Of a stretch of DNA of 25,000 bases, positions 11,437 through 19,380 are shown in pieces; positions within the stretch are counted from its first letter, which is position 1, and each line of letters begins with the position of its first letter. The notes under the pieces were generated by a model. It had not been told where the DNA came from and made no database searches. It saw only the letters and a program-made list of their open reading frames with translations. The stretch is from Owenia fusiformis (Eukaryota; Annelida; Polychaeta; Sabellida; Oweniidae), in contig CAIIXF020000297.1 of assembly GCA_903813345.2 (NCBI GenBank), forward strand, positions 1-25,000. Reading direction: 5' to 3'. The position numbers and the translations under genes were made by a program.

Positions 11437-11764
11437 TTTTCGAGAGCTTAAATGAAACCATGGATACAACATATTTCACAGAAAGGTTTTTAATCAGAAT
11501 CAGTTGCACCACCTTATCCAGGTACACATGTAAACAAATAAGAACATGAATTGTGATGAATTGAAGAATCAGATGGCAGAACAGTCCAATTGCAAATAAA
11601 TTTTCGAGAGCTTAAATGAAACAATGGATACATCATATTTCACAGAAAGGTTTTTAATCAGAATCAGTTGCACCACCTTATCCAGGTACAAATGTAAACA
11701 AATAAGAACATGAATTGTGATGAATTGAAGAATCAGATGGCAGAACAGTCCAATTGCAAATAAA
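11437..11764. repeat. 164-bp perfect-frame tandem duplication, two copies
   Basis: Copy 1 is 11437-11600 and copy 2 is 11601-11764. Both begin TTTTCGAGAGCTTAAATGAA, end with 'gcaaataaa', and differ at only about three positions. Head-to-tail joining without spacer and near-identity indicate a recent duplication. No gene is visible in either strand. Confidence 0.95.
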
Positions 11765-11956
11765 TTGTAATCAGAAATCAAAATGAGAATCATATTTTTT
11801 GTAACAAAGGTTTCTATGTCAATGAGTGGAACTGAGGGTGAATTTGATGTGTATATGTGATGAATCCCAAATACATTTTTGTGAAAATGGAATTTTTTGG
11901 TTGCATCATGTTTATGTTAAATTTTCAAATCAGTATTTGTCCCATCAGTCATTGGC

Positions 11957-12030
11957 ACATCAGTTTTGCTTTTTGTGACAACAGTTTTTGCCACATCGGT
12001 TTTGCTTTTTGTCACAACAGTTTTTGCCAC
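11957..12030. repeat. 36-bp tandem repeat, about two copies
   Basis: The word 'acatc(a/g)gttttgcttttt' followed by 'acaacagtttttgcc' repeats with a 36-bp period. A related 'cccatcagtc...cacatcag' pair recurs at 11941 and 12098, so the array may once have been longer. Confidence 0.7.
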
Positions 12031-12100
12031 TTTAGTATTTTTGTTTATTTTTTCTGTGTCGCTTTGACCTTCGTTTAGTGAAATCAAGACCTTTTCCCAT

Positions 12101-12124
12101 CAGTCTCTGTCACATCAGAGACTG
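12101..12124. repeat. Small perfect inverted repeat
   Basis: CAGTCTCTG and CAGAGACTG are perfect reverse complements separated by TCACAT: a 9-bp stem with a 6-base loop. It lies at the edge of the 36-bp repeat block. No run of T follows that would suggest a Pol III terminator. Confidence 0.5.
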
Positions 12125-12608
12125 ACATCACATCACTCTTTTTTATGTTTGAATATGTTTGGATACCACTCACATTTGGTGGGACTGGTTCTGGGCATTT
12201 ATTTACAATGTTATATGAATTTCCACCAATTTAAGTGAAATGAAATCAGTTTTGCTGCGAAAACAAACACCTGCTGACTTTATATCCCCGATATCATGAT
12301 AAAATGAAATTTTGGAATTGTTGATGGTTCACCATCATAAAGTGTGGCCTTCATATTGTAAGATAGCATGAATATATCTAAATCTAGTAAATTGGGTAGA
12401 GTACAACTTAAATGATGTTATGTGTATTGGCTACCAACTTTCAAACATCTACTGTAATAACTTCAATATAAATAAAATGTCCATGATTATTTTTGTAATT
12501 TAATTGCAATATAAATCAGAGGCGAGACCACGAGACCTACCATCACTTATCCACATAACTCATGCCCGTTTCATGTCTTTGTGCAAGGGATACAGGTATC
12601 CTATTATT
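12125..12608. other. gene-free stretch
   Basis: AT-rich, no tandem repeat or protein-like frame seen. It lies downstream (minus sense) of the recombinase fragment and may be old 3' flank. Confidence 0.4.
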
Positions 12609-12882
12609 CTAGTCTTCCCCAGGATATAGGTTACACATCTGAAAACAGACAGTTCTACTTTTTAGACAAAATTGTGGATAAAACATAACAGTTTGAAAGG
12701 CCCAAGTGCAGCCACCTTTTCTGCATGAGTGTCCAGAATACAACTTTGGATTGTATCCGAGCTTGTTCCAAGTTGATCTCAATTTTGTTGTGAAAGTTAC
12801 CAAGTTTATTGTTTGCGATGTAACTGAATGCTGGTGAATGTGGTATAAAATATGAATGCCATCTGGGCAATGCTAAGCTTTA
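12609..12882 (-). pseudogene. Tyrosine recombinase fragment (DIRS/Ngaro/Crypton-like), frameshifted
   Basis: The minus strand carries the C-terminal catalytic region of a tyrosine recombinase. A first frame gives LPRWHSYFIPHSPAFSY. After a one-base shift near 12800, the second frame gives KLRSTWNKLGYNPKLYSGHS and then CRKGGCTWAFQ. The box GHS-x-R-(R/K)-GG-x-TWAFQ is diagnostic: its His and Arg are two of the R-H-R-Y catalytic residues. Farther on the sequence degrades (CFQMCNLYPGED and stop); the Tyr nucleophile expected about there appears as Cys, which fits decay. These enzymes mobilise DIRS-like retroelements and Cryptons, and related single-copy genes are common in invertebrates. The first catalytic Arg is outside the preserved part. 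Which element class it came from cannot be decided. Confidence 0.75.
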
Positions 12883-12910
12883 TTGAACAGAAGGTATCAA
12901 AGGCCAAAGT

Positions 12911-13096
12911 TTATTCAAATTCAAAAGTTTCTAGATAGTATTCTCGGTTCTTCTCAAGCGTCTGCGTTCACTCACTCTTCAAAAGGTTATCGAATTTATG
13001 TATAAACTTGTCCCTGTCCCATCCTATAACTGTTAGACAAGTACGCACATTCTGACTTGGGTCCAACAGAAAAGTAAATAATGTAGGAGGTTCACT
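12911..13096 (-). pseudogene. Decayed C-terminal coding segment, unknown protein
   Basis: Sixty-one codons are open on minus apart from one TGA. The peptide starts SEPPTLFTFLLDPSQNVRT, continues LTVIGWDRDKFIHKFDNLL, and after the TGA reads TQTLEKNREYYLETFEFE before a TAA at 12911-12913. The TGA follows SE and could derive from CGA (Arg) by CpG decay, which I infer. The well-formed peptide on both sides argues for a real former gene end. It lies 5 bp downstream (minus sense) of the next segment but in a different frame, and 28 bp upstream of the recombinase fragment. The family is not recognised. Confidence 0.45.
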
Positions 13097-13101
13097 TTAT
13101 G

Positions 13102-13299
13102 TTAACTTTTTTGAAGTGTAGGTTGACTCTTCATTATGAATGTTACCTTAAGTTTCCACCTTAAGTCCTTTGATTTAAATGAGTCAATAACATGTGGGAT
13201 GTTGGTCTTGTTTTGATCCATTCCATCAAGGATGATACAGCTGTATTTTGAAGGTCTGGAGCATGCCTTCTTCATGTTTATAGTATTTTTTGCGTTCAT
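13102..13299 (-). pseudogene. DGMDQ-motif protein fragment, probably transposase-like
   Basis: A 65-codon minus-strand frame contains SKYSCIILDGMDQNKTNIPH, then SKDLRWKLKVTF. A 'hhhDGMDQ.Kt.hPH' core preceded by a hydrophobic strand occurs in a large family of uncharacterised proteins in sponges, cnidarians and other invertebrates. I believe it is a transposase-like RNase-H fold with the Asp as metal ligand, but that functional reading is inference. The frame ends at 13102, and the following segment is in another frame, so the copy is broken or was spliced. A mobile-element origin would fit the neighbouring recombinase remnant. Confidence 0.5.
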
Positions 13300-14105
13300 C
13301 TCTGCAATATATATTCTTATGTATGATCAATCACACTGGCTTTAACATATCCTTAAGGTAGTACTTCACAGTGTATCAGCCATTTTCTAATTGAAATTGT
13401 CCGTTGCATCTTTAATAAATCAAAGGATAGTTTCATGAAACACAGGTGTTCACCACAATATGTACAATTAAGAATTTCCACAGGAACTGCATCTGTTTTG
13501 GTTCCTAAAACAGTGAAATAAAGATTTCAAAATGAAAATGTCAAATAAGAGGTCTTAATTTAGTTTATTTTGGTTGTATCTAGGAAAAATAATATGAGAT
13601 AAGATATATATGGCCACTTTTAAACAAAGAAAAATCGTCTAATGTCAGTTGAAACTTGAAAGTAACATATAGGAGACAACATTGCCCTTAAATGCACATC
13701 ACATTGTAGATACTTGGTTTTTGAAGATCTAATGTCTTAATTATTTCTGTTACTAGGTAGACGCTATGCAAAAATAATGTGACCAATTATATAATGCAGT
13801 ACCATCTATGCAAAAAGTTGATGTTAGTTACTTTCAGAAAGGAAAGCTGAAAAAAAGTTAGAAGGTAGATGGTTGCTAGGCTCTTACTCAGACCCGTTAA
13901 GCTCAGGGCTTCAAAGATATAGATAACTTGGTCTAAACATACCGTTTTTAACCGGTAGGGTATTAACAAATATTAGAATTAACTTGAATTTGTAAGATAA
14001 TTATAACCTTTGATCTTTCTTAATGACCCATAAATATGTTATACATCCTATACTTAGCTAGTACATACCAACCTTTATGTCAGATGTGATATATAAATGA
14101 GTATT
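13300..14105. other. gene-free stretch
   Basis: No protein-like frame, RNA gene or array recognised. The minus frame 13787-13969 is short and unsupported. The sequence ends at the left boundary of the duplicated module. Confidence 0.4.
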
Positions 14106-14227
14106 TTGAGCAAAATGGTTCCTTCTTATCGCTAATTTCACTGCTATTTAATGTGTAAAATTGTCTTAAAATCATGTTTTTGGCGGATTTTGGCACCTCC
14201 ATATTTTTCTTTCAGTGTGTCAATGTT

Positions 14228-14371
14228 TCAACGTATACCCACTTGTGCTCTCCGCCAGAACAAACAACTTCAATCCAAATCTGACAGGTTTATCTCTGAT
14301 AAACTGTCTCATACCAGATCAGTGTTTAGATCGAACCATGCGCTCATCTAATGAAATAAGATCCAGTACTA
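14228..14371 (-). pseudogene. piggyBac-like transposase catalytic fragment, copy 1
   Basis: The minus strand reads DLISLDERMVRSKH, a stop, then SGMRQFIRDKPVRFGLKLFV and LAESTSGYT. PiggyBac-family (DDE_Tnp_1_7) transposases carry the first catalytic Asp in 'hsIDE.Mh..KgR', followed by 'h.Qyh..KP.KwGhKhwhhads..GY'. Both blocks are present in order and at about the right spacing; the Asp is the one in SLDERM. One in-frame TGA separates them and the frame stops soon after the second block, so only about 45 codons of a protein usually near 500-600 residues remain. The fragment follows the YqaJ remnant directly on the same strand. Confidence 0.7.
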
Positions 14372-14440
14372 TCAACTTTTAAGAAACAGTTGATGTCTTA
14401 CTGACTTGAGAGAAATGAGGTAGGTCAGTCTTCTTTTGTT

Positions 14441-14682
14441 CCATTCAATCCAATATAATATACCCATATCGATTTGGCCCATTCAGGCATGCTTGGATTA
14501 ACAAACCCAGATTCACACACAGTGATATGATTTCCAGAGTTTCTCATATAGCATATTTTTTGACACATTCTGCCTCGTTATCTCAACCGTATTTGATAGC
14601 TTGGACAGTCTTAGGATTGGCAAGACTTTCAACAAATTTGGTGGTAACAGTTTTTCTCTTATATACAAAATTACTTGCAGTA
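14441..14682 (-). pseudogene. YqaJ-like nuclease fragment, copy 1
   Basis: The same coding remnant as in copy 2, starting inside the conserved 'TASNF' box at the module boundary. It shows KFVESLANPK, then KYG, a TGA, DNEAECVKKYA, and, after a frame change, NHITVCESGFVNPG. The equivalent of the TGA is Arg in copy 2. It retains KKYA where copy 2 has lost bases. Only the first half of the nuclease fold is present; the later Asp and Glu-x-Lys metal-site motifs are missing or beyond recognition. Confidence 0.6.
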
Positions 14683-15630
14683 GGTCTTGATTTCCTTGCC
14701 TGAACCCATTCTTCATTTTCACTTTGATTTCTAGTTTTTTTTCAAGTTATCTTGGCATTGGCAAGTGGTAGGTGGTGACATTTTGCATGTTTTATTGCTT
14801 GATTTATTGCAAAAAGATTCACTTTTTGCATGCTGGTGATATTGTGCCATTGTTTCTCCTAAAACCCAACTGATTTTACCATACTATATGCTTTACCATA
14901 CTATATGCTTTTTGAAGAAAAAAATCTTATTATTTGAATTTTCTAGCAGAAATTGGCTCCCCTTCTCTCATTTTGTCAGATTACTATCAGATTATGGGGT
15001 GTTTGTTTTGTTTGAACCCCTTCAACAAAGTTTATTTTGCAGAATGGCATCAATGATCACAATACTTTTGTTTATGATTTCCACAGTCAACCCTATTGCC
15101 CTGTTAGCATCTGGACCCAGGTTGTTTCTAGAATCAAATTTAACCATATTGAGCGTCAAATGTGGCGGCTATTTTACTTATCTCTGGGTTCAGCTACATA
15201 TCTCATTTTATTTTTTATTTTGCCCATATCTTGTTATGTTATTATCTACCTTCTTGCTTTTTTTAAATATATGACTTTTACATTGAGGTTTGATATTAAG
15301 TGAAGCAAAAAATCTTCCAACTTGCTTCGAATCAATTGTAGATTGTTTAAGTGCTACCTGTAATGCAGCATAAGTCTGCTAGTCTAGGCTTACACATTAA
15401 TGTTACCTTTGAAATAGCTATTGTCTACTTTATCATATATTTTGGACAACTTTGATTGGAAATTGCAGCATGAACAAGCAAACTGTAATTTTGATCCAAA
15501 TCTTTTGCATGATCTTAGAGCAGGTGGTCATTTTCAAAAAGGAAAAGTTTCAATGAAAACTGATGGGTGGTGGCAAAGTTATTAGAGTAGTGATAAGTTT
15601 ACAAAAACGCGCTTGGAAATAGGTTGTTAG
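14683..15630. other. Spacer between module copies
   Basis: A short direct repeat ACCATACTATATGCTTT occurs twice head-to-tail at 14879-14912. The plus frames at 14888-15274 and 15037-15303 overlap each other. The first is hydrophobic and low-complexity. The second contains NGINDHNTFVYDF, which I could not match with confidence to the polymerase remnant downstream. A plus-strand frame at about 15475-15590 has protein-like words but stops often. Confidence 0.35.
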
Positions 15631-15756
15631 TTTTGTAATGGTTTTTCATTTGACTTTGTGATGTATAAAAAGCCTAATATTTTGTATTTGTATGATAATG
15701 CTGACATGTATGTCCTGATTGAAGATGGGGCTAATGTGAATCAGATGAACCTTTGA
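15631..15756 (+). pseudogene. Family-B DNA polymerase fragment (Polinton-like), plus strand
   Basis: Forty-one codons on plus include GFSFDFVMYKKPNIL and, immediately after, YLYDNADMYVLIEDG. The spacing G-x-S-x-D, then L-x-L, then D-M-x3-I-E-x-G fits the conserved segment just before the 'RGG' motif in protein-primed family-B DNA polymerases of Polinton/Maverick-like elements. The RGG motif itself is not present; the frame reads ANVNQMNL and stops. The polymerase would copy the element's DNA. This is one of very few coding traces on the plus strand and lies between two copies of a minus-strand module. No other polymerase motif was confirmed, so the call rests on one 30-residue block. Confidence 0.45.
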
Positions 15757-15982
15757 CTGGTTATCTAAGATTGCAGGTAAAATATTTTTTCGAAAAGAGC
15801 CCTTCATGGTTTCTTTCTCCAAGATAGATGTATAATATTTGGTATTTTGCGAAGATGTGCTGGAGTTTGTAACCTCACAGCATGTGTTCAGATAGCTCAT
15901 TGCAGTACTTGTGGTTTTGAATATTTGTGGTTGGCTATTGCATGTTGTAGTCATAACGGAAACATATTGAACATATTGTTTA
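15646..15982. other. Unresolved right part of the spacer between module copies
   Basis: The minus strand has 114 open codons (15646-15990) overlapping the polymerase fragment, rich in Ser, Thr, Asn and Ile, with no family likeness. The plus strand at 15847-15960 opens a Cys-rich frame (RRCAGVCNLTACVQIAHCST) with irregular Cys spacing that does not fit a known zinc-binding pattern. I do not accept either as a gene. Confidence 0.3.
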
Positions 15983-16557
15983 TTGAGCAAAATGGTTCCA
16001 TCCTATCGCTAATTTCACTGCTATTTATTGTGTAAAATTGTCTTAAAATCATGTTTTTGGCGGATTTTGGCACATCCATATTTTTCTTTCAGTGTGTCAA
16101 TGTTTCAACGTTTCAACGTATACCCACTTGTGCTCTCCGCCAGAACAAACAACTTCAATCCAAATCCGACAGGTTTATCTCTGATAAACTGTCTCATACC
16201 AGATCAGTGTTAAGATCGAACCATGCGCTCATCTAATGAAATAAGATCCAGTACTATCAACTTTTAAGAAACAGTTGATGTCTTACTGACTTGAGAGAAA
16301 TGAAGTAGGTCAGTCTTCTTTTGTTCCATTCAATCCAATATAATATACCCATTTCGATTTGGCCCATTCAGGCATGCCTGGATTAACAAACCCAGATTCA
16401 CACACAGTGATATGATTTCCATATAGCCTATTCTTTGACACATTCTGCCTCATTATCTCGACCGTATTTGATAGCTTGGACATTCTTAGGATTGGCAAGA
16501 CTTTCAACAAATTTGGTGGTAACAGTTTTTCTCTTATATACAAAATTACTTGCAGTA
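15983..16557. repeat. Chimeric piggyBac/YqaJ module, copy 2 (575 bp)
   Basis: Second direct copy of 14106-14682. Differences include an 8-bp duplication (TTTCAACG twice, 16112-16127), a short deletion near 16425, and scattered substitutions. Unlike copy 1, the YqaJ frame continues beyond the module boundary to about 16822. Copy 2 is therefore probably closer to the source, and copy 1 a partial duplicate. Confidence 0.9.
16105..16250 (-). pseudogene. piggyBac-like transposase catalytic fragment, copy 2
   Basis: Same fragment as in copy 1: LISLDERMVRS, two stops interrupting the next few codons, then SGMRQFIRDKPVGFGLKLFV and LAESTSGYTLKR. The first-Asp block and the KP-GhKhhVLAES block of the piggyBac family are recognisable. 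The codon after MVRS is TAA here but AAA (Lys) in copy 1, and KPVRFG in copy 1 is KPVGFG here, so the copies have decayed independently since the duplication. Confidence 0.7.
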
Positions 16558-16822
16558 TTCTGTTTTGTTGACCAAAAGGTATCATCTACATTCGCTAAAT
16601 AGCCACCAAGTAAGGGACCAGCTAATGAATGGAAAATCTTTTTCTCATCCTTTGTTCTTTGAACCATTTTTTCTTTTTTGTCTCCAGATATGATATTTAT
16701 GACATTGTGACTAGATTTTGAAACCAGGAACTTTGATTGACTATTTTTTGACAATGTATTTGACTCTATTTTCTCATACTTTTCAAGTTTACTGGGTAAA
16801 TCTTCTGTATGACAGAGATCTA
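16330..16822 (-). pseudogene. YqaJ-like recombinase/alkaline nuclease N-terminal half
   Basis: An open minus frame from about 16822 to 16428 begins DLCHTEDLPSKLEKYEKIES, continues through a basic linker to KKIFHSLAGPLLGGYLANVD, and then shows DDTFWSTKQNTASNF, KFVESLANPKNVQAIKYGRD and NEAECVKE. After a stop the next block appears in another frame: NHITVCESGFVNPGMPEWAK. The order 'tAS.F...h.....h.....p...YG...E..a...Y', then 'hesGhhvnp..Pwh', matches YqaJ-like viral recombinase domains (lambda-exonuclease fold), which resect DNA ends and are common in invertebrate mobile elements. The Glu of 'YGRDNEA' fits a conserved position. The expected 'GaSPDG' and Glu-x-Lys are degraded or absent, so it is inactive. 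A poly-T tract followed by AG near 16823 could be its acceptor. Confidence 0.65.
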
Positions 16823-17571
16823 ATTTTGTTTGATATAAAAAAAAATGAGGACTACAGAGAACATTTGCATTTCAGTGTTTGTAATGTATTATATATTGTA
16901 TGTTTTATGTTTGATTGTATTACACAGTCTCATTATCTGAGAAGTTTATTTCCCCCTCGTCAATTTGTTTCCAACATTCTTCTCAATCCACTGATTTTCA
17001 AGGAAGACTATGAGCTCACCTCTTCGTGAAAACCTCCTCTCTCAGTAATATTTGCTAACTAGAGGTTCTACCTTTTATGTGTGCAATCTACAATGCATTT
17101 TTTAATTGCTCTTCATGTCTCAGTAATAATCTCTCTGATAGTTGTTGCAGCAACTCTGTATAAAAACTGCAATGATTGTTAGGCACAGATGTGCCAGACT
17201 ACACGATGCATCCATTCATTATAAGGGGGTCACTCTCAACTGGAATTGAAATAACATACATTACTGAACCGATTTAGGAAATGCAAGTAATAAGTGTAGC
17301 TGAGGGGGAAATTGTTTATGGGGATTTAACATAAAGTGAAAACGATTTTTGACTTTGTAGATATTGAGCGCCAATTTGCATAATGCTAGTCATGTTCTGG
17401 ACTTTATTTTCAATGAATTCGATCTGACCATCTTGAACAATGATATGTACTGAATAATATTATCATAAAAATTTTAATGCCAATGTATAACTTTTTGATA
17501 TATATGTAAATATATTAAATATGCATGCACTTATATCTGGGCTTCTGACATTCCTCGCATGAAAATATGCC
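16823..17571. other. gene-free stretch
   Basis: The plus frame 16718-17029 overlaps the antisense of the YqaJ remnant at its start and has no family likeness; I treat it as chance. The rest is AT-rich with no array or inverted termini seen. Confidence 0.4.
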
Positions 17572-17784
17572 TCAAACAGTTTCACCATTAAGCCCGAATC
17601 CAGTGTCAAGTGGAATTAGTTCTTCACCATTTCCTACAATTGTTATTTTTGCAATAAGTTCCAAGACCCAAGAGTGAAGATCAGGTAACTCTGGGTATAT
17701 ATTGATGTACGTTATTTTGATATTCTGATTCCTTGTATTTGTTGTTTCTTCTATGGTTTCTTGTACCAATTGACACACCCATTT
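17572..17784 (-). CDS. Unknown protein segment, coding-like
   Basis: Seventy codons on minus, ending in a stop at 17572, include NIKITYINIYPELPDLHSWV, then LELIAKITIVGNGEELIPLD and TGFGLNGETV. The amphipathic spacing and balanced composition look like a real protein, but I cannot name a family. The upstream limit is a TGA just before an AAAAATGG that follows a possible AG acceptor. A candidate small exon with good splice sites lies upstream at about 17870-17907 (acceptor GTTTCTAACAG, donor CAG|GTAGAT), with an acidic peptide RSPQDDNEEDKQ in one frame. I could not show that its phase joins this segment. It may belong to the gene at 17999-19380 by alternative splicing or be another decayed element. 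Confidence 0.3.
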   Translation of the reverse strand, partial: KWVCQLVQETIEETTNTRNQNIKITYINIYPELPDLHSWVLELIAKITIVGNGEELIPLDTGFGLNGETV

Positions 17785-17929
17785 TTCTCATTTGATTTTG
17801 TAGAGCTATATATACTGTTAAGTATTCATTTATGAGTCCTTGTTATCTACCTGTTTGTCTTCCTCGTTATCATCTTGAGGAGATCTACTGTTAGAAACAA
17901 ACTACTCGATGTACATTAAGGTACATTAA

Positions 17930-17991
17930 ACCCATGTATCACCACTCTCCCATAAAGAGTCTCTCATCAAACCCATGTATCACCATTCTCT
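17930..17991. repeat. Short direct repeat, 41-bp period
   Basis: ACCCATGTATCACCA(C/T)TCTC occurs at 17930 and 17971. It lies just downstream of the proposed stop codon at 17999 (minus), so it would be in the 3' untranslated region of that model. Confidence 0.6.
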
Positions 17992-17998
17992 CTAGTCT

Positions 17999-19380
17999 TC
18001 AATTATTCGAAGAGGCTGAAAAACTAGACCCTATTGTTTTCAAAATCAATAAGAAGTAATATACTACACATAATTGACATAATTTGAAAAATGCAATACC
18101 GTGAGCCAAAAAATGGTCTGAGCTCATCCACTAAACTCATGGTGGGACATATGGATCATACCCTGGTCACCTAGCATGGAATTATACTCACTGGACAGTT
18201 GTGGTTCACTGGACAGTTGTGGTTCACTGGACATAGATGCTACATTGCTGGATGTTTCTGGTGACTCACTGGAGGCATGAGGAGGGGAGACATGGCCTGC
18301 TGCTTTCTTACTGACACATCCACGAAGATATGCAGCTGAAAGAAGTAAAACATAAACAAGTGAAAATTAGAAACTCCTGCAAAGATAGCATGGAAATATA
18401 CTCACTGGACATAGATGCTACATTGCTGGATGTTTCTGGTGACTCGCTGAAGGCATGTGGAGGGGAGACATGGCCTGCTGCTTTCTTACTGACACATCCA
18501 CGAAGATATTCAGCTGAAAGAAGTAAAACATAAACAAGTGAAAATTAGAAACTCCTGCAAAGATGAACATTTATACATCCTGTGGAGTATGACAAAATAT
18601 TACCCCTTATTGTTCAGTAATGAGTACACATAATGAATGAAAGGTTTTCTTGCAGGAAAATATGAGCAATTTGACTATCCAAAACCGAGTGGATTCCATT
18701 TCCAATGTTAGAGATTCTCCCCTTAAAACATGAGGGTTTTATCCATCAAACTAAGCCATTATTAAGGTAACTCTCAACCAAAAACACTAGGAATTTTATC
18801 CACTCTCCATTAACAATTTCCCCATAAGATAATGAGTGTTTCTACCCATTATCAATTGAAAGAATTCTTCCATAAAAACAAGAGGAGTTTGTCCCATAAA
18901 ATAGGCAAGGCTGTTTATGAAATAAGGTTACCTTTATTTAATTAATGCAAATGCTTTAACCCACCAAATAGAGGTGATTTCCCGCTAAAAGGTAAAGTTT
19001 CCCGCTAAAAAGTAAAGTTTCCCCCCAGAATGTGATCAATTACCCGCCAAAAAGGTACAATTTCCTGCCAAAAGGTAGGATTTCCCACCAAAAGGTAGAA
19101 TTTCTCACCAAAGGGATAGCACTTCCCACTAAACAGGTAAAGTTTACTGCAAGACTATTCTCCATTACCCGCCAAAAGGTTGAATTTCCCGCCAAAAGGA
19201 TAGATTATAAGTATGAACTGTATAAAAAGTTAAAGTGAAATGACCTCCCATTTATAAGATTGAATTGTAAATAGAAGGGAAAGTATACTACCTGCAACGT
19301 GGCATTCCAAAGTTATAGAAATGTGAGAAAATATTGGCTTCGAAAAAATTAATGTAACTTGAAAAGGTTGACTCAAAATA
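17999..19380 (-). CDS. Spliced Ser-rich protein of unknown function, exon duplicated in tandem
   Basis: Proposed exons on minus, in order: 19292-19380, 18406-18513, 18192-18335, 17999-18015. Acceptors are TCAGAATTTTCAG, ACTTCTTTCAG (twice) and TAGTTTTTCAG; donors are CAG|GTAGTA and CCA|GTGAGT (twice). The two middle exons are near-identical copies of 108 and 144 bp, both phase 1-1 and multiples of three, so the duplication keeps the frame. They encode YLRGCVSKKAAGHVSPPHA, then SESPETSSNVASMSS. The second adds SSEPQL twice. The last exon joins in phase 1 and reads TSSNN and stop. The first exon fits in phase (ILSQPFQVTLIFSKPIFSHI..., beta-strand-like), but another of its frames is also open, so it is the least certain. 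No start codon was found, so the model is 5' incomplete. No family is recognised. Confidence 0.45.
18174..18565. repeat. Tandem duplication of an exon with its flanking intron (178-bp unit)
   Basis: 'GCATGGAA(A/T)TATACTCACTGGAC' opens both copies (about 18174 and 18388), and 'aaactcctgcaaagat' closes both. Copy 1 is 36 bp longer because AGTTGTGGTTCACTGGAC is present twice more. The two copies otherwise differ at only a few bases, including in the intron, so the event is recent. Each copy contains acceptor, exon and donor on minus. Confidence 0.9.
18976..19203. repeat. 20-bp minisatellite with TTTCCCGC motifs, about 11 units
   Basis: Units resemble AATTTCCCGCCAAAAGGTAG with a period near 20 bp from 18976 to 19203; one unit around 19140 is degraded. 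TTTCCCGC, the E2F core consensus, is exact at 18978, 18998 and 19185, with one-mismatch versions in several other units. A looser 'ttttatccat/ttccccataa' pattern extends left to about 18720. The array lies between proposed exons 19292-19380 and 18406-18513, that is in an intron if the model holds. Binding by any factor is untested. Confidence 0.8.

Larger units (their letters stand above)
14106..14682. repeat. Chimeric piggyBac/YqaJ module, copy 1 (577 bp)
   Basis: This segment is repeated in direct orientation at 15983-16557, and the two copies are about 96 percent alike by eye. It begins TTGAGCAAAATGGTTCC and ends ACTTGCAGTA. It joins two unrelated coding remnants, both on minus: YqaJ-like (upstream) and piggyBac-like (downstream). 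Copy 1 has TGA in place of an Arg codon of the YqaJ part but keeps a Lys codon that became a stop in copy 2. The ends are not TG...CA and I see no flanking target duplication, so it does not look like an LTR pair. Confidence 0.9.

Noticed and set aside
14888-15274. A 128-residue hydrophobic plus-strand protein with membrane-like segments
   Set aside because: AT-rich DNA often gives Phe/Leu/Ile-rich chance frames; another plus frame overlaps it, and no gene-like context exists.
14106-16557. The direct repeats as LTRs of a retrotransposon
   Set aside because: The repeats do not start TG or end CA, they contain coding remnants of DNA-element proteins, no reverse transcriptase lies between, and no target duplication was seen.
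16718-17029. A 103-residue plus-strand frame
   Set aside because: It starts over the antisense of the YqaJ remnant and has no family likeness or splice sites.
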